From Desulfobulbaceae bacterium (GTDB lineage: Bacteria; Desulfobacterota; Desulfobulbia; Desulfobulbales; SURF-16), in the NCBI GenBank assembly GCA_021160685.1, contig JAGHCC010000015.1, forward strand, positions 1-6,672: DNA of 6,672 nt, in the 5' to 3' direction. Made by a program: the position numbers and the translations under genes. A model generated the notes under the pieces. It was not told the origin of the DNA, did not search any database, and saw only the letters and a list, made by a program, of their open reading frames with translations. Shown in pieces: positions 5,643 to 6,672 of the stretch; position 1 is the first letter of the stretch, and each line of letters begins with the position of its first letter.

Positions 5643-6365
5643 TCAATGAGCGTGCTCAATGGCGCCTTTACAGTAAATCAAGGTCAGCAGTACAAAAACC
5701 ATTGTCTGGACAACGGAAACCAGGACACCAAGGCAGAGAATCGGCAGCGGTCCGAAGTAAGCGCCGGCCAGCAGGAACAGGATTGACAGCAGAGTTTCTT
5801 TCGCCATGATGTTTCCGAAGAGACGAATGGAGAGAGAAAGAAGACGGGCAAGATTACTGATGAGCTCAATGGGAAGCATGAGCGGGATCAGAGCAGGCAT
5901 GGGCCCTGTAAAATGTTTGATGTATCCAATGCCGTGTATTTTGAGACCCAGGAAATGATGAACAACCCAGACAATAAGGGTGCATCCCAAGGTAATGTTA
6001 ATGCTTGAAGTAGGTGACATGAAGCCCGGCATTAATCCAATGAGATTGGCGACAAGAATAAACAGGGCAAATGTTGTAATAAGAGGAAAAAGAGCCTTGG
6101 CGTAGTGCTCGCCAATCATTTCTTCATAGAAATCAGCCAAAAAACCTAAGATGGCTTCCCAGAAGTTCTGACCTTTACCGGGGATTAATTCCATATTTCC
6201 CAACGTCAGTTTCGGCATAATAACAAGAAACGCCATGACCAGCCAAGTATAGGTCATGTATGGTTCACAAAGCTTTTCGAGCATCCCATGGCCGATTGGG
6301 CCATGGGGAACCGGTAGTCCCAGTTTTTCCAATATGATTGAAATAAATAGTATTGGATGTTCCAT
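5643..6365 (-). CDS. atpB: ATP synthase F0 subunit a
   Basis: This is the stator subunit that forms the two ion half-channels next to the c-ring in the inner membrane. Its 240 residues are a normal length for a short-form subunit a. The diagnostic segment, LPIELISNLARLLSLSIRLFGN (164-185), contains the essential arginine R181 (E. coli R210) and N185 (N214). E190 matches E. coli E219 and Q220 matches Q252. K189 stands at the E. coli G218 position and G213 at the H245 position. Hydrophobic helices lie near 36-55, 92-112, 123-140, 160-184 and 193-232 (a hairpin). The gene starts three bases after the atpI stop, with a strong ribosome binding site inside the atpI 3' end. Confidence 0.97.
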   Translation of the reverse strand: MEHPILFISIILEKLGLPVPHGPIGHGMLEKLCEPYMTYTWLVMAFLVIMPKLTLGNMELIPGKGQNFWEAILGFLADFYEEMIGEHYAKALFPLITTFALFILVANLIGLMPGFMSPTSSINITLGCTLIVWVVHHFLGLKIHGIGYIKHFTGPMPALIPLMLPIELISNLARLLSLSIRLFGNIMAKETLLSILFLLAGAYFGPLPILCLGVLVSVVQTMVFVLLTLIYCKGAIEHAH

Positions 6366-6368
6366 AAG

Positions 6369-6672
6369 TTACGAAGCCTCCTCCAGATTAAAAAAAATTC
6401 TTTTTGTCTCAGGTGCCACGGTGATGCCGATACTGAGGAGCACCGTTGACAATCCTATTAATAATCCACAAATATTTAAAGTGCCGTACTTGACTACGCA
6501 AAAAAGAATCGCAACCAGTACTGACAATCTCGCATAATATTTAATCAGGAAACGACCCTTCACCGCTGTCAGCGGTCCCTTCATTAGGCGGGTCAGGTCC
6601 CTTTTCATCAACTCAAAGCTAACACAGGAAATCAGGCTGCCGACAAAAAATGCCAAGGCCATTGCCGCAGAA
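6369..6672 (-). CDS. atpI: ATP synthase protein I, partial (5' end outside window)
   Basis: The protein is read from the right edge of the window to the TAA at 6369. An in-frame ATG at 6662 gives 97 residues, but the frame stays open upstream (Ser-Ala-Ala precede it) and AtpI proteins usually have about 120-130 residues with four helices. Only three helices are visible: near MALAFFVGSLIS, YYARLSVLVAILF, and NICGLLIGLSTVLL (counted from the ATG at about 1-18, 42-59 and 63-83). The true start is therefore probably beyond the edge. AtpI assists c-ring assembly and has been linked to Mg2+ supply. Identification rests on topology, size and the position directly before atpB; the sequence family itself is weakly conserved. 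Confidence 0.8.
   Translation of the reverse strand, partial: SAAMALAFFVGSLISCVSFELMKRDLTRLMKGPLTAVKGRFLIKYYARLSVLVAILFCVVKYGTLNICGLLIGLSTVLLSIGITVAPETKRIFFNLEEAS
6377..6384 (-). promoter_or_regulatory. Ribosome binding site of atpB within atpI
   Basis: GGAGGAGG on the minus strand ends 11 bases before the atpB ATG and lies within the last codons of atpI. This suggests coupled translation of the two genes. Confidence 0.75.

Overview
The window looks like chromosome of an anaerobic, sulfur-cycling deltaproteobacterium (Desulfobacterota), most likely of the Desulfobulbales. This lineage call is an inference. It rests on three things: the atpI-atpB-atpE order with no other ATP synthase genes after it, an ATP synthase c subunit that starts with a signal-peptide-like extension, and a stand-alone Cys-rich GltA/NfnB-type oxidoreductase of the kind anaerobes carry. 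No rRNA, tRNA, CRISPR array, insertion sequence or phage gene was seen. All supported genes lie on the minus strand, so the transcription order runs from high to low coordinates.

Region by region, in transcription order: the 3' part of atpI (cut by the window edge), atpB and atpE form the end of the membrane-sector (F0) operon of the F-type ATP synthase. Two tandem rho-independent terminators follow directly after atpE. A roughly 200-base leader, with a good -10 hexamer and a near-perfect ribosome binding site, precedes gltA (small-subunit-type glutamate synthase / NfnB family flavoprotein). A short G-rich palindrome separates gltA from three closely spaced genes: a GT-B glycosyltransferase-like protein resembling the N-terminal part of plant L-arabinokinase, an unrecognised secreted protein built from two copies of a helical repeat, and cbiB (adenosylcobinamide-phosphate synthase, cobalamin synthesis). 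The last 589 bases contain no credible gene. They hold a 169-bp repeat-like element bounded by a perfect 15-bp inverted repeat and carrying three copies of a 10-bp motif.

The atp genes work together in proton-driven ATP synthesis. The gltA, glycosyltransferase, secreted-protein and cbiB genes share orientation and probably some transcription, but have no obvious common pathway. Nothing in the window is clearly a new defence, mobile or regulatory system. The most unusual items are the duplicated secreted protein, the arabinokinase-like protein, the repeat-like element near the left end, and the quadruplex-forming palindrome before the glycosyltransferase gene.
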